A stretch of 26,275 bases of DNA from an uncultured Megasphaera sp. (GCA_902464195.1 CABQJB010000004.1:1-26275), one strand, 5' to 3'; counted from the first letter of the stretch, positions 17,064 through 23,558 are shown. Program-made: numbers and translations. Notes: a model not told the origin generated them from the letters alone.

Positions 17064-17617
17064 AGAAATCTCTGTCTTCTCATCGCTATACCCATGTACT
17101 GGGTGTAGCAGCAGCGGCCCGAGAATTGGCAGACCGCTACGGCTGTGATGCCGATACGGCCGAAGTAGCCGGCCTTTTGCACGATGCTGCCAAACAGCTG
17201 CCCCTGCCGGAGATGCAGGCACTGGCGGAAAAATCCTTTCCCGTCCTGCCGGCACCCGTCCTGGCTAACGGCGGCCTGCTCCACGGCTATGCGGCCGTGA
17301 CTATCGCCAGGGAACGCTATGGCATTACTGACCCGGCCCTCTTAGGGGCCGTCGCTCACCATACGACCGGGGCAGAACAGATGAGCACCTTGGAAAAAAT
17401 CATTTTCCTCGCCGATTACATCGAAGTGAACCGCGACTTCGACGGTGTCGACGACCTGCGCCAGGCAGCCCGGCGCGACCTCGATGAAGCCGTTCTCTTG
17501 GGCTATGATTCGACCATCCGCCATCTCCTCGACCAGGGCAAACCTATTTTCGTCGGCACCGTCGTCAACCGCAATGCCCAGATCGACGTCGTCCGTGCCG
17601 CAGATGGGAAGGCCTGA
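17021..17617 (+). CDS. yqeK: YqeK-type HD-domain Ap4A hydrolase
   Basis: YqeK proteins are HD-domain hydrolases that split diadenosine tetraphosphate symmetrically to ADP. The 198-residue product carries the metal ligands H25 (HRYTHVLGVA), H54-D55 (GLLHDAAK), H88 (HGYAAV), HH at 113-114 and D132 (FLADYIE). ATG 17021 is chosen because GGAG at 17010-17013 precedes it and the protein then starts as the family does; the same frame stays open upstream inside nadD but without family sequence. It is fused in order with nadD upstream and the LCP gene two bases downstream. Confidence 0.93.
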   Translation: MYNEEFKDRIKEDLKKSLSSHRYTHVLGVAAAARELADRYGCDADTAEVAGLLHDAAKQLPLPEMQALAEKSFPVLPAPVLANGGLLHGYAAVTIARERYGITDPALLGAVAHHTTGAEQMSTLEKIIFLADYIEVNRDFDGVDDLRQAARRDLDEAVLLGYDSTIRHLLDQGKPIFVGTVVNRNAQIDVVRAADGKA

Positions 17618-17619
17618 GG

Positions 17620-18588
17620 ATGACACAGGAGAAACGAAGAAAGATATTATACCGCATCCTGGCCATCGTCGCGGCCATCGCCATCGTCCTGGCAGGCCGG
17701 TCCCTGTACCTGCATTACCAGTCCATCAAAGAGGCGCCGATTCAGCAGGATGCACCGGACACCAGCCAGACTCAGAGCGACAGCTCCGTCTTTGCCCAGA
17801 CCAGCCCGGACAAGCCGCTCTACGTCCTGCTTCTCGGTACCGATGGCGGGGACCCGCAACAGGCGAATTTCGTCGGCGTCGCGGCCATCAACAAGGACAA
17901 GAAGCACATCGACATCATTATGCTGCCAGACGATACGAAAATCGAAGGGCGCAAGGAAAAGGGCATCCAGGAATTGCAGGATGTCTACAGTGAAGGCGGC
18001 ATGAGCCTGGTCCGGGCCGTCGTCGAAGACATTTTCCACATCCCCATCCCCTATTATGCGACCTTTACGGCCGATTCCTTCTCGAAGATGGTCGATCTCA
18101 GCGGCGGCGTGCCGATTTACGTCGAAAAGAACATGTACCACGGCGACGAAGCGACGGGGAAGACCGACATCAACCTCTTCCAGGGCTATCAGACCCTGAC
18201 TGGGAAGGAAGCCGCCGGTTATATGCGCTATATCGACGCTGACGGCTATCTGTCGCGGACGCAGCGGCAGGAACGGTTCATCAAGAATTTCTATGAAGAC
18301 CGGCAGGACTGCTTCGGCGTGACCAATGCTTTCTTCATGTACCGGGCCTGGCACAACGTCGATTCCAACATTTCCGCCAAGGATATGGCCCAGCTGGCCT
18401 TTGATTTCCGCGGCGTGACAGCCGATAACATCGATTTCTATATCCTGCCCGGCGAAATGGCCATGAGCGGCAAGAACGGCGATACGAAGTACTACTGGAC
18501 CTATGACCCGGTCGAAGTCCAGAAAGTCATTGGCCGCACGAACAACGCCATCTCGACGGCGCCGGAACCGGATGATACGAAACAATAA
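17620..18588 (+). CDS. LytR-CpsA-Psr (LCP) family protein, atypical active site
   Basis: The 322-residue protein has an N-terminal anchor (about residues 10-26) and an LCP domain (about 67-235). LCP enzymes attach lipid-linked glycans to peptidoglycan. The fold is recognisable: LYVLLLGTD (D75), HIPIPYYATFTADSFSKMVDLSGGVPIYV (cut as YYATFTADSF, then LSGGVPIYV), LTGKEAAGYMRY, and SRTQRQERF. However, several conserved positions differ. The usual RSDT stretch reads QQANF, the usual PRDT reads LPDDT (residues 103-106), and the second Arg of RxR before the acidic loop is Ile. Catalysis may be altered or lost. It occupies the conserved slot between yqeK and rsfS. Confidence 0.85.
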   Translation: MTQEKRRKILYRILAIVAAIAIVLAGRSLYLHYQSIKEAPIQQDAPDTSQTQSDSSVFAQTSPDKPLYVLLLGTDGGDPQQANFVGVAAINKDKKHIDIIMLPDDTKIEGRKEKGIQELQDVYSEGGMSLVRAVVEDIFHIPIPYYATFTADSFSKMVDLSGGVPIYVEKNMYHGDEATGKTDINLFQGYQTLTGKEAAGYMRYIDADGYLSRTQRQERFIKNFYEDRQDCFGVTNAFFMYRAWHNVDSNISAKDMAQLAFDFRGVTADNIDFYILPGEMAMSGKNGDTKYYWTYDPVEVQKVIGRTNNAISTAPEPDDTKQ

Positions 18589-18615
18589 TTACGTCATAAA
18601 GGAGTTACTATATAC

Positions 18616-18999
18616 ATGCCAATTACCATGAAAGCAGCGAAAGCTGAACAACCGAAAGAGCTGAAGAGCTATGAAATTGCCTGCAAGGCCGCTGACGACA
18701 AGAAAGCCTGGGACATCGTCACCCTCGATATGAGCGACTCGTCCCTCATGGCGGACTACTTCGTCATCTGCAGTGCCCGCAACAACCGGCAGTCCCAGAG
18801 TATTGCCGACAATATCGAAGAACAGATGGAAAAGAACGGCTATGATGTCCGTCACGTCGAAGGCTACCGCGAAGGCAAGTGGATCCTCATCGATGCCGGC
18901 GAAGTCATTGCCCACGTCTTCGTCGAACAGGATCGACAGTATTACGACCTGGAAAACTTATGGTGCGACGCACCGCGCATTGCCTACGAAGGTGAATAA
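18616..18999 (+). CDS. rsfS: Ribosomal silencing factor RsfS
   Basis: RsfS binds ribosomal protein L14 (uL14) and blocks subunit joining when nutrients are scarce. The 127-residue product contains the DUF143/Iojap fold: KKAWDIVTLDMSDSSLMADYFVICSA (cut as DIVTLDMSDSS, then MADYFVICSA), NNRQSQSIADNIEE, the EGYREGKWILIDAGEVIAHVF region and the C-terminal RQYYDLENLWCDA. AAAGGAG at 18598-18604 lies 11 bases before ATG 18616; ATG 18628 is an alternative start. cvfB begins one base after its stop codon. Confidence 0.95.
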   Translation: MPITMKAAKAEQPKELKSYEIACKAADDKKAWDIVTLDMSDSSLMADYFVICSARNNRQSQSIADNIEEQMEKNGYDVRHVEGYREGKWILIDAGEVIAHVFVEQDRQYYDLENLWCDAPRIAYEGE

Positions 19000-19000
19000 G

Positions 19001-19855
19001 ATGACGACACTTCAGGAAAATAGTATTGCTACGCTGGAAGTCCTGCGCCAGAGCGACATGGGTGCCTTTTTGAACGGCGGTACGGGCAATACGAATGACG
19101 ATATTTTACTCCATAAGAACCAGCAGACGGGCGACGTCAAAGTCGGCGATAAAGTGACAGTATTCTTGTACCATGACCCGTCGGGCCGCCTGACGGCTTC
19201 CATGCGTCTGCCAAAGATCAAAGTCGGCCAGATTGGCTATGCGCCGGTCATCAATACGACGCGCTTCGGCGCCTTCGTCGACGTCGGCACGGAACGGGGC
19301 ATCTTCATGCCCTTCGCTGAAATGAAAGGCCGCCCCAAGGAAGGGGAATACGTCTGGGTCAAGCTCTATGAAGACAAGTCCCACCGCCTGGCCGTCTCCA
19401 TGGAAGTGGAAGATGAAATGCGCCGGGCTTCGCGGGCAGCGACAGATGCCAAAGTCGGCGACTGGGTCGAAGGGGCGGTTTACAACATGACCGATCAGGG
19501 AGCGTATCTCATGACCCGCGAACGCTGGATCGCCTTCCTGCACCGCAGTGAATTCAACGGGCCCATCCTCATCGGCCAGATGATCAAAGGCCGTATCACC
19601 TACCTGCGCGAAGACGGCCGCATCAACATCTCCCTGCGCCAGACCAAGGAAAATGCCATCAATCCCGATGCCGAACGCATCCTGGAATTCCTCAAGCAGC
19701 GCAAGGGCAAGATGCCCTATGGCGACAAGACGGCACCGGCCGTCATCAAAGCCAAATTCGGCCTGAGCAAAGCCGCTTTCAAGCGGGCCTTGGGCCACCT
19801 CATGAAAGAAAAGAAAATCCACCAGGACCAGGGCTGGACCTATTTGGATATGTAA
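19001..19855 (+). CDS. cvfB: CvfB-type S1 RNA-binding protein
   Basis: The 284-residue protein has the CvfB layout: three S1-like beta-barrel RNA-binding domains (about residues 1-65, 70-135 and 145-215; the second contains TTRFGAFVDVGTERGIF) and a C-terminal winged-helix domain (about 220-284, with KAKFGLSKAAFKRALGHL). In staphylococci CvfB affects virulence gene expression and binds RNA; its role here is unknown. ATG 19001 follows GAAGGTGA (18989-18996); the frame is open upstream within rsfS but non-homologous. The last codon and stop (ATG TAA) overlap a GTAA-headed hairpin element, so the repeat supplies the stop. Confidence 0.93.
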   Translation: MTTLQENSIATLEVLRQSDMGAFLNGGTGNTNDDILLHKNQQTGDVKVGDKVTVFLYHDPSGRLTASMRLPKIKVGQIGYAPVINTTRFGAFVDVGTERGIFMPFAEMKGRPKEGEYVWVKLYEDKSHRLAVSMEVEDEMRRASRAATDAKVGDWVEGAVYNMTDQGAYLMTRERWIAFLHRSEFNGPILIGQMIKGRITYLREDGRINISLRQTKENAINPDAERILEFLKQRKGKMPYGDKTAPAVIKAKFGLSKAAFKRALGHLMKEKKIHQDQGWTYLDM

Positions 19856-20177
19856 GGGCTCGCGCGTGGCGAGCCCGCCGTTCGCAGGCCGCAGGCCGCA
19901 GTTCGCAGCGACATGGATCATGTCGCCGTAGGGGCCATCGCATTTTGATTTGTAGGGGCTCGCGCGTGGCGAGCTCGCCGGTCGCAGGTCGCAGGCCGCA
20001 GTTCGCAGCGACATGAATCATGTCGCCGTAGGGCCATCGCATTTTGATTTGTAGGGGCTCGCACGTGGCGAGCTCGCCGGTCGCAGGTCGCAGGCCGCAA
20101 TTCGCAGCGACATGAATCATGTCGCCGTAGGGGCCATCGCATTTTGATTTGTAGGGGCTCGCGCGTGGCGAGCCCGC
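19852..20177 (+). repeat. Tandem array B: 100-bp composite unit
   Basis: GTAR-headed hairpins start at 19852 (GTAA), 19952, 20051 and 20151, spacing 100, 99 and 100. Each has stem GGGCTCGC with GCGAGCCC or GCGAGCTC. Between them lie, in fixed order, a heptamer run of TCGCAGG/CCGCAGT type, a GCGACAT...ATGTCGC hairpin (19908-19926, 20008-20026, 20107-20125), a truncated GTAGGGGCC head and GCATTTTGATTT. The open frames that cross this block are repeat artefacts. Confidence 0.9.
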
Positions 20178-20181
20178 ATGT

Positions 20182-20285
20182 GGCCCGTTGTGGGAATCCC
20201 GCAAGCTGGTGCGATTGAGCGGTTCGTATAACCAACGGGACCGTGCACGAAGACATATGTCGTCATGCACGGTCCCCTTTTGATT
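20182..20285 (+). other. Structured intergenic segment, possible small RNA end
   Basis: CCCGTTG (20184-20190) can pair with CAACGGG (20233-20239), enclosing GGGAATCCC and the small hairpin GGTT-CGTAT-AACC (20221-20233). Directly after comes a strong terminator stem. The first 20 bases (GGCCCGTTGTGGGAATCCCG, 20182-20201) occur again in inverse orientation at 24999-25018 beside another hairpin element. No promoter was identified, so this may be simply part of the mosaic repeat. Confidence 0.3.
20237..20285 (+). terminator. Rho-independent terminator after cvfB
   Basis: An 11-bp perfect stem GGGACCGTGCA (20237-20247) / TGCACGGTCCC (20266-20276) encloses an inner GACATATGTC palindrome and is followed by CTTTTGATTTT. 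It is the best candidate end for the yhbY-cvfB transcript. Confidence 0.7.
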
Positions 20286-20287
20286 TT

Positions 20288-20314
20288 GTAGGGGCTTGCA
20301 CGTGGCAAGCCCGC
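20288..20314 (+). repeat. GTAG hairpin element
   Basis: GTAG head, stem GGGCTTGC/GCAAGCCC, foot GC. Compared with array B, one C-to-T change on the left arm is matched by G-to-A on the right arm, so pairing is kept. Confidence 0.85.
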
Positions 20315-20325
20315 TCCGGAATATG

Positions 20326-20353
20326 AACACTTTTCCAGTTTGGGAAGAGTGTT
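20326..20353. repeat. Inverted repeat AACACTTTTCC/GGAAGAGTGTT
   Basis: An 11-bp stem with one G-T wobble (20326-20336 with 20343-20353) and a short loop. It lies between two hairpin elements of opposite orientation. No T-run follows in either direction that would make it a standard terminator. Confidence 0.5.
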
Positions 20354-20366
20354 ACCAAATACCCAA

Positions 20367-20392
20367 CGGGCTCCCCACGTGGGAGCCCCTAC
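20367..20392 (-). repeat. GTAG hairpin element, minus strand
   Basis: Read on the minus strand: GTAG, stem GGGCTCCC/GGGAGCCC, loop ACGTG, then G. The two inner base pairs differ from array B on both arms. Confidence 0.85.
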
Positions 20393-20419
20393 GGATTGAA
20401 CTTTTTCTGTAGGATTCAG

Positions 20420-20447
20420 GCGGGCCGCCCTTTGGGCCGGCCCCTAC
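20420..20447 (-). repeat. GTAG hairpin element, minus strand
   Basis: On the minus strand: GTAG, then GGGCCGGCCC, loop AAA, GGGCGGCCC and foot GC. One G is bulged; otherwise the stem pairs completely. It abuts the AT-rich inverted repeat that follows. Confidence 0.85.
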
Positions 20448-20448
20448 G

Positions 20449-20485
20449 GATTTATTTTTTTCTGTTAGACAGAAAAAAATAAATC
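20449..20485. repeat. Perfect 17-bp AT-rich inverted repeat
   Basis: GATTTATTTTTTTCTGT, loop TAG, then its exact complement ending in AAATAAATC. It sits between the last hairpin element and the promoter of the transporter gene. The A/T-run composition could act as a boundary or a poor bidirectional terminator; its function is not evident. Confidence 0.6.
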
Positions 20486-20492
20486 TGTCCCA

Positions 20493-20521
20493 TTTACAAT
20501 GGGGTAAATATACCCTAAAAT
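20493..20521 (+). promoter_or_regulatory. Sigma-A type promoter for the ECF S-component gene
   Basis: TTTACA (20493-20498), 17 bases, TAAAAT (20516-20521), the same box sequences and spacing as the obgE promoter. Transcription would begin near 20528, giving a leader of about 65 bases. Confidence 0.6.
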
Positions 20522-20545
20522 AGAGTACAGATTAATCATAACCAT

Positions 20546-20592
20546 ACATTGGCCAATGTGTGAAACTCTGTAACCGTTAGGGGGATTTCACA
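20546..20592 (+). promoter_or_regulatory. Leader palindrome and start-codon hairpin
   Basis: ACATTGGCCAATGT (20546-20559) is a perfect 14-bp palindrome in the leader, a candidate operator or hairpin. TGTGAAA (20559-20565) pairs with TTTCACA (20586-20592), whose last base is the A of the start codon, with the ribosome binding site AGGGGGA in the loop. Pairing could limit initiation. No known riboswitch class is recognised. Confidence 0.4.
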
Positions 20593-21146
20593 TGTCATCA
20601 TATTCTATGGAACACAAACAGCAGGCCGTTTCGGCTGGGAGCCTTTGTTATGCTGCCGTTTTGACGGCGTTGGTCTTTGTCCTTACTTTTGTGCCGAAGA
20701 TTCCCATTCCGCTGGGCTATGCCCATTTGGGAGACGCCATTATTTTTGCGTCGGTTTTGTTCAGTACGCGCCGTCAGGCGGCGCTGGCTGCTTCTGTCGG
20801 GTCGGCTCTGTCCGATTTCATCGGCGGTTTTCCTATTTGGATCATCCCGACGCTGATCATCAAGTACGTCATGGTCGAAGCCGTTTTCTATACGGTCCGC
20901 CCGGATAAGCGGGAATGGAAATTGACGTCGCCGCGCGTCTTCGTGGGCTTTTTCTTGTCCGCCGCCTGGATGGTCCTGTCTTACACCGTATCGGGCAGTC
21001 TCCTCTATGGCAGCTGGGCCGTCGGCATCCCCATGGTGCCGGGACTCATCGGGGAAGGTGTCGTCAATATGATTGCCGCCTATGCGCTGGCTGCTTGTCT
21101 GGTCAAGGCTAAATTCCATGGTTATGGTTACAGCCTGAAAAGATAA
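20592..21146 (+). CDS. ECF transporter S component, probably vitamin B6-type
   Basis: This 184-residue protein has about five to six hydrophobic helices and the signature of the ECF S-component family with IPIPLGYAHLGDAIIFASVL followed by ALAASVGSALSDF and FPIWIIPTLIIKYVMVEAVF. S components bind a vitamin and dock on a shared energising module (EcfA, EcfA', EcfT), not in this window. The 13-base gap to the pyridoxal/pyridoxamine kinase gene suggests a pyridoxine-like substrate; this is inference from context. AGGGGGA precedes the ATG at 20592; ATG 20607 is an alternative start. Confidence 0.82.
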   Translation: MSSYSMEHKQQAVSAGSLCYAAVLTALVFVLTFVPKIPIPLGYAHLGDAIIFASVLFSTRRQAALAASVGSALSDFIGGFPIWIIPTLIIKYVMVEAVFYTVRPDKREWKLTSPRVFVGFFLSAAWMVLSYTVSGSLLYGSWAVGIPMVPGLIGEGVVNMIAAYALAACLVKAKFHGYGYSLKR

Positions 21147-21159
21147 GGAATGATTGTAT

Positions 21160-21981
21160 ATGCATCAGAAGAAACTGGCCTTGGTCAATGATGTGACCGG
21201 TTATGGCCGCTGCAGCATCGCCGTGGCCCTGCCCATCGTGTCGGCCCTGAAAGTCCAGGGCTGCATTTTGCCGACAGCTATCTTGCCGGTCCATACGGGG
21301 TTCCACGACTATTACCTCGACGATTATACGGACCACATGACGCCGTATATCGAGAGCTGGAAGAAGAACGGCCTGACCTTTGACGGCATCAGTACGGGCT
21401 TCCTAGGATCGGCCCGGCAAATCGACATCGTCCTCGATTTCCTCCGCGATTTCAAGGGACCCCATACGCTGGCTATCGTCGACCCCGTCATGGGCGACAA
21501 TGGTCAGCTGTACCCGTCGTATACGCAGGAGATGTGCGATGAAATGCGGCGTCTCCTGGCCTATGCCGATGTGGTGACGCCTAATGTGACCGAAGCCTGT
21601 GAGCTTTTGAACCTGCCGTACCGGCCGGACCACGACCTGAGCGAGGCCGATTTCACCGCCATGGCTAAGGCCCTGGCCGACAAGGGGCCGCAGGGCATCA
21701 TCCTGACGGGCATCCATGAAGGTCCGTACATCGGCAATTTCATTTATGACAAGGGGAAGATGAGCTGGGTCCGGGCCAAAAAGGTCGGCGGCGACCGCAG
21801 CGGCACAGGCGATGTCTTTACGGCCATCGTATCGGCCTCGGTCGTCCGCGGCGAAAGCCTCGAACAGGCCGTACAGAAGGCGTCAGACTTCATCTGCCGT
21901 GTCATGGCCTATACGGAAGAACTGGACCTGCCGCACAACGCCGGCCTGGCCTTTGAAGAATATCTGACGACATTGAAATGA
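21160..21981 (+). CDS. pdxY: Pyridoxal/pyridoxamine kinase
   Basis: A ribokinase-fold kinase of 273 residues that phosphorylates B6 vitamers in the salvage pathway. Landmarks are NDVTGYGRCSIAVALPIVSAL near the N-terminus (cut as NDVTGYGRCS), the VDPVMGDNGQLYPSYT segment, TPNVTEACELL, and the catalytic/anion-hole stretch GGDRSGTGDVFTAI. The family has both pdxK and pdxY members and I cannot separate them with certainty. ATG 21160 is preferred over TTG 21154 because AAGGAA (21145-21150) is 9 bases upstream of the former. With the preceding S component it forms a likely uptake-and-trap pair. Confidence 0.9.
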   Translation: MHQKKLALVNDVTGYGRCSIAVALPIVSALKVQGCILPTAILPVHTGFHDYYLDDYTDHMTPYIESWKKNGLTFDGISTGFLGSARQIDIVLDFLRDFKGPHTLAIVDPVMGDNGQLYPSYTQEMCDEMRRLLAYADVVTPNVTEACELLNLPYRPDHDLSEADFTAMAKALADKGPQGIILTGIHEGPYIGNFIYDKGKMSWVRAKKVGGDRSGTGDVFTAIVSASVVRGESLEQAVQKASDFICRVMAYTEELDLPHNAGLAFEEYLTTLK

Positions 21982-22025
21982 CCTTTGACGTTCAGGCACA
22001 ATAGATAAAAAGGGGATAGGGTATT

Positions 22026-22688
22026 ATGATCGTTTATACTGTAGTAGGACAAGGACAATATGTAGATCTCGAAGATGGCTTGAAGATGAAGCCCGAAGGG
22101 CAGTGGAGCATGTACGTCAATCTGACCAACCGCTGTACCTGTTCGTGTACTTTCTGTCTGCGGTCCATGAAGAAGATGGCCGAAAATGAAACACTGTGGC
22201 TGAAGCGGGAACCGACCGTCGATGAAGTGAAGAAAGCCTTCGATGGCGCTCCCTGGGACCACATCAACGAAGTCGTCTTCTGCGGCTTCGGCGAACCGAC
22301 GGAACGACTGGCCGATTTGACGACGCTCTTGAAATACGTCAAGGAAACACATCCCGGCGTGAAGACCCGCGTCAATACCAACGGTCTGTCCGACCTGGCC
22401 TATGGCCGTGATACGGCACCGGATTTTGGCGGCGGCATCCTGGATACCATTTCCATCAGCATGAACGCATCCAATAAGGAACGTTACCTGGAACTGACGC
22501 GCAGCAAATTCGGCATCCGGTCTTATGACGCCATGCTTAAATTCGCCGTCAACTGTAAACAATACGTCCCCAACGTCGTCCTCACCGTCGTCGACCACGT
22601 CGAAGACAGCGAAGAAATCAAGAAATGTCGCGCTATCTGCGACAAACTGGGACTCCACCTCCGCGTCCGCGTATACGAGGATAAATAA
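22026..22688 (+). CDS. TatD-associated type radical SAM protein
   Basis: This 220-residue radical SAM protein has the 4Fe-4S cluster motif CxxxCxxC in NRCTCSCTFCLRS (around residue 36-45). A glycine-rich SAM-binding region (FCGFGEPTERL) and a VNTNGLSDL strand follow. It is short, without an auxiliary-cluster C-terminal domain, and resembles the small radical SAM family usually encoded beside tatD nuclease genes. No tatD is present here. AAAGGGGATAGGG just upstream provides the ribosome binding site. It lies 44 bases after the kinase gene and may be co-transcribed. The substrate is unknown. Confidence 0.82.
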   Translation: MIVYTVVGQGQYVDLEDGLKMKPEGQWSMYVNLTNRCTCSCTFCLRSMKKMAENETLWLKREPTVDEVKKAFDGAPWDHINEVVFCGFGEPTERLADLTTLLKYVKETHPGVKTRVNTNGLSDLAYGRDTAPDFGGGILDTISISMNASNKERYLELTRSKFGIRSYDAMLKFAVNCKQYVPNVVLTVVDHVEDSEEIKKCRAICDKLGLHLRVRVYEDK

Positions 22689-22692
22689 CGAT

Positions 22693-22719
22693 GTAGGAGC
22701 TCGCACGTGGCGAGCCCGC
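22693..22719 (+). repeat. GTAG hairpin element
   Basis: GTAG, stem GAGCTCGC/GCGAGCCC with one A-C mismatch, loop ACGTG, foot GC. It starts 4 bases after the radical SAM gene stop. Confidence 0.8.
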
Positions 22720-22740
22720 TGCCATAATGGGTTTGTAGTG

Positions 22741-22764
22741 GATAGCCAGAAATGTAAAGCTATC
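22741..22764. repeat. Short inverted repeat GATAGC/GCTATC
   Basis: GATAGC (22741-22746) and GCTATC (22759-22764) frame a 12-base loop between two hairpin elements. The same GATAGC/GCTATC words occur in the 23671-23716 inverted repeat. Confidence 0.35.
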
Positions 22765-22780
22765 GCCTGCATGCGATTCC

Positions 22781-22809
22781 GTAGGGGACGCCTGTTAAGG
22801 CGTCCCGCC
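22781..22809 (+). repeat. GTAG hairpin element
   Basis: GTAG, perfect stem GGGACGCC/GGCGTCCC, loop TGTTAA, foot GCC. The fourth stem pair is A-T where most copies have C-G, a compensated change. Confidence 0.85.
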
Positions 22810-22887
22810 GTGAAAAGCCATAGCTCGTAGTTCGTGACTTGTAAAAAACTGCCATTATACTCGAATGAACAGTGGTAAAATCTCACA

Positions 22888-22915
22888 GCGGGCCGCCCTC
22901 TGGGACGGCCCCTAC
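22888..22915 (-). repeat. GTAG hairpin element, minus strand
   Basis: On the minus strand: GTAG, 9-bp stem GGGCCGTCC/GGGCGGCCC with one T-G wobble, loop CAGA cut to fit, foot GC. Confidence 0.85.
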
Positions 22916-22933
22916 GAAGCGGTCCATGGAACC

Positions 22934-22975
22934 GCCACTAACCACTAGCCACTAACCACTAGCCACTAACCACTA
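22934..22975 (+). repeat. 14-bp tandem repeat, three copies (CCACTAR heptamers)
   Basis: GCCACTAACCACTA occurs three times head to tail (22934-22947, 22948-22961, 22962-22975). Each 14-mer is two heptamers of form CCACTAR. The same heptamers form the core of the array at 23765-24035. Confidence 0.9.
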
Positions 22976-23012
22976 AAAAAGGGCTTGTCGCACGTGCGAC
23001 AAGCCCTTTTTT
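22975..23012 (-). terminator. Perfect 38-bp palindromic bidirectional terminator
   Basis: AAAAAA, then a 13-bp stem GGGCTTGTCGCAC with its exact complement, then TTTTTT. The structure is identical on both strands, so it can terminate the CBS gene from the right and transcripts from the left. It overlaps the CBS stop codon by one base. Confidence 0.88.
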
Positions 23013-23485
23013 CACTGCCCATTATCTCCGTATTCATTGTAGAGTTGTTTGAGGATATTCTTTCGTTCTACCATGCCCAGGAGTTTCTTGTCTTTGACGA
23101 TGGGGATGGCTTTCAGGTGTTCGGCGACCATGACACTGGCCAGGTCTTCCATGGTGGCGTCCGGGCCGGCCATGATGACTTTTTTGGTCATGAGCTGTTC
23201 GGCCGTGCAGGCGAAGAGCTTCTTGAAGCCCTGCTGGTATTCCTTGAGGTTGCCGTAGTAGATGTTGGCTCCCAGGAGGTTGACGTACTGCGGGACACAG
23301 GGCTTGACTTCCTTGTACAGGAGGTCGGCGTCGGTGACGATGCCGATGATTTCCTTGTCGTCTTTGATGATAGGAATGGCCGTGATGTTGTTTTCTACGA
23401 ACATATCGACAAGATCAAAGATAGACGTATCTTTCTGCGCCGTAATGACATTTTTTTCCATGATATCTGCTGCCGTTTTCGACAT
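23012..23485 (-). CDS. CBS-domain pair protein
   Basis: A 157-residue stand-alone Bateman module: two CBS domains (about residues 1-60 and 92-150) with a linker of about 30 residues between. First-domain marks are ADIMEKNVITAQKDTSI and ITAIPIIKDDKEIIGIVTDADLL (cut as TAIPIIKDDKEIIGIVTD). The second has AEQLMTKKVIMAGPDAT and KAIPIVKDKKLLGMVERKNIL (cut as KAIPIVKDKKLLGMVER). Such modules usually sense adenine nucleotides or SAM; there is no effector domain and no partner gene nearby, so its role is open. On the minus strand AAAGGGGTT precedes the ATG, and it is monocistronic, between an extended -10 promoter and a palindromic terminator. Confidence 0.9.
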   Translation of the reverse strand: MSKTAADIMEKNVITAQKDTSIFDLVDMFVENNITAIPIIKDDKEIIGIVTDADLLYKEVKPCVPQYVNLLGANIYYGNLKEYQQGFKKLFACTAEQLMTKKVIMAGPDATMEDLASVMVAEHLKAIPIVKDKKLLGMVERKNILKQLYNEYGDNGQ

Positions 23486-23539
23486 AAAATCAACCCCTTT
23501 ATCATAAATTCGATGGGAGCATGACTCCTATTCAACTAC

Positions 23540-23550
23540 ATTATACCATA
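23540..23550 (-). promoter_or_regulatory. Extended -10 promoter for the CBS gene
   Basis: On the minus strand the sequence reads TATGGTATAAT (TATAAT at 23545-23540, TGG just before). No good -35 is seen; the TGn extension would compensate. The distance to the ATG at 23485 is about 55 bases. Confidence 0.5.
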
Positions 23551-23558
23551 TTTTGGGC

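Noticed and set aside
18773..19000. Upstream extension of cvfB within rsfS
   Set aside because: The extension is rsfS in another frame; GAAGGTGA and the family start support ATG 19001.
19800..20330. Minus-strand open frames across array B
   Set aside because: Peptides are translations of the 100-bp repeat and share no protein family features.
22985..23524. 179-codon plus-strand open frame opposite the CBS gene
   Set aside because: The minus-strand frame is a clear CBS pair with promoter, ribosome binding site and terminator; the plus-strand frame begins in the terminator palindrome and looks like a shadow.
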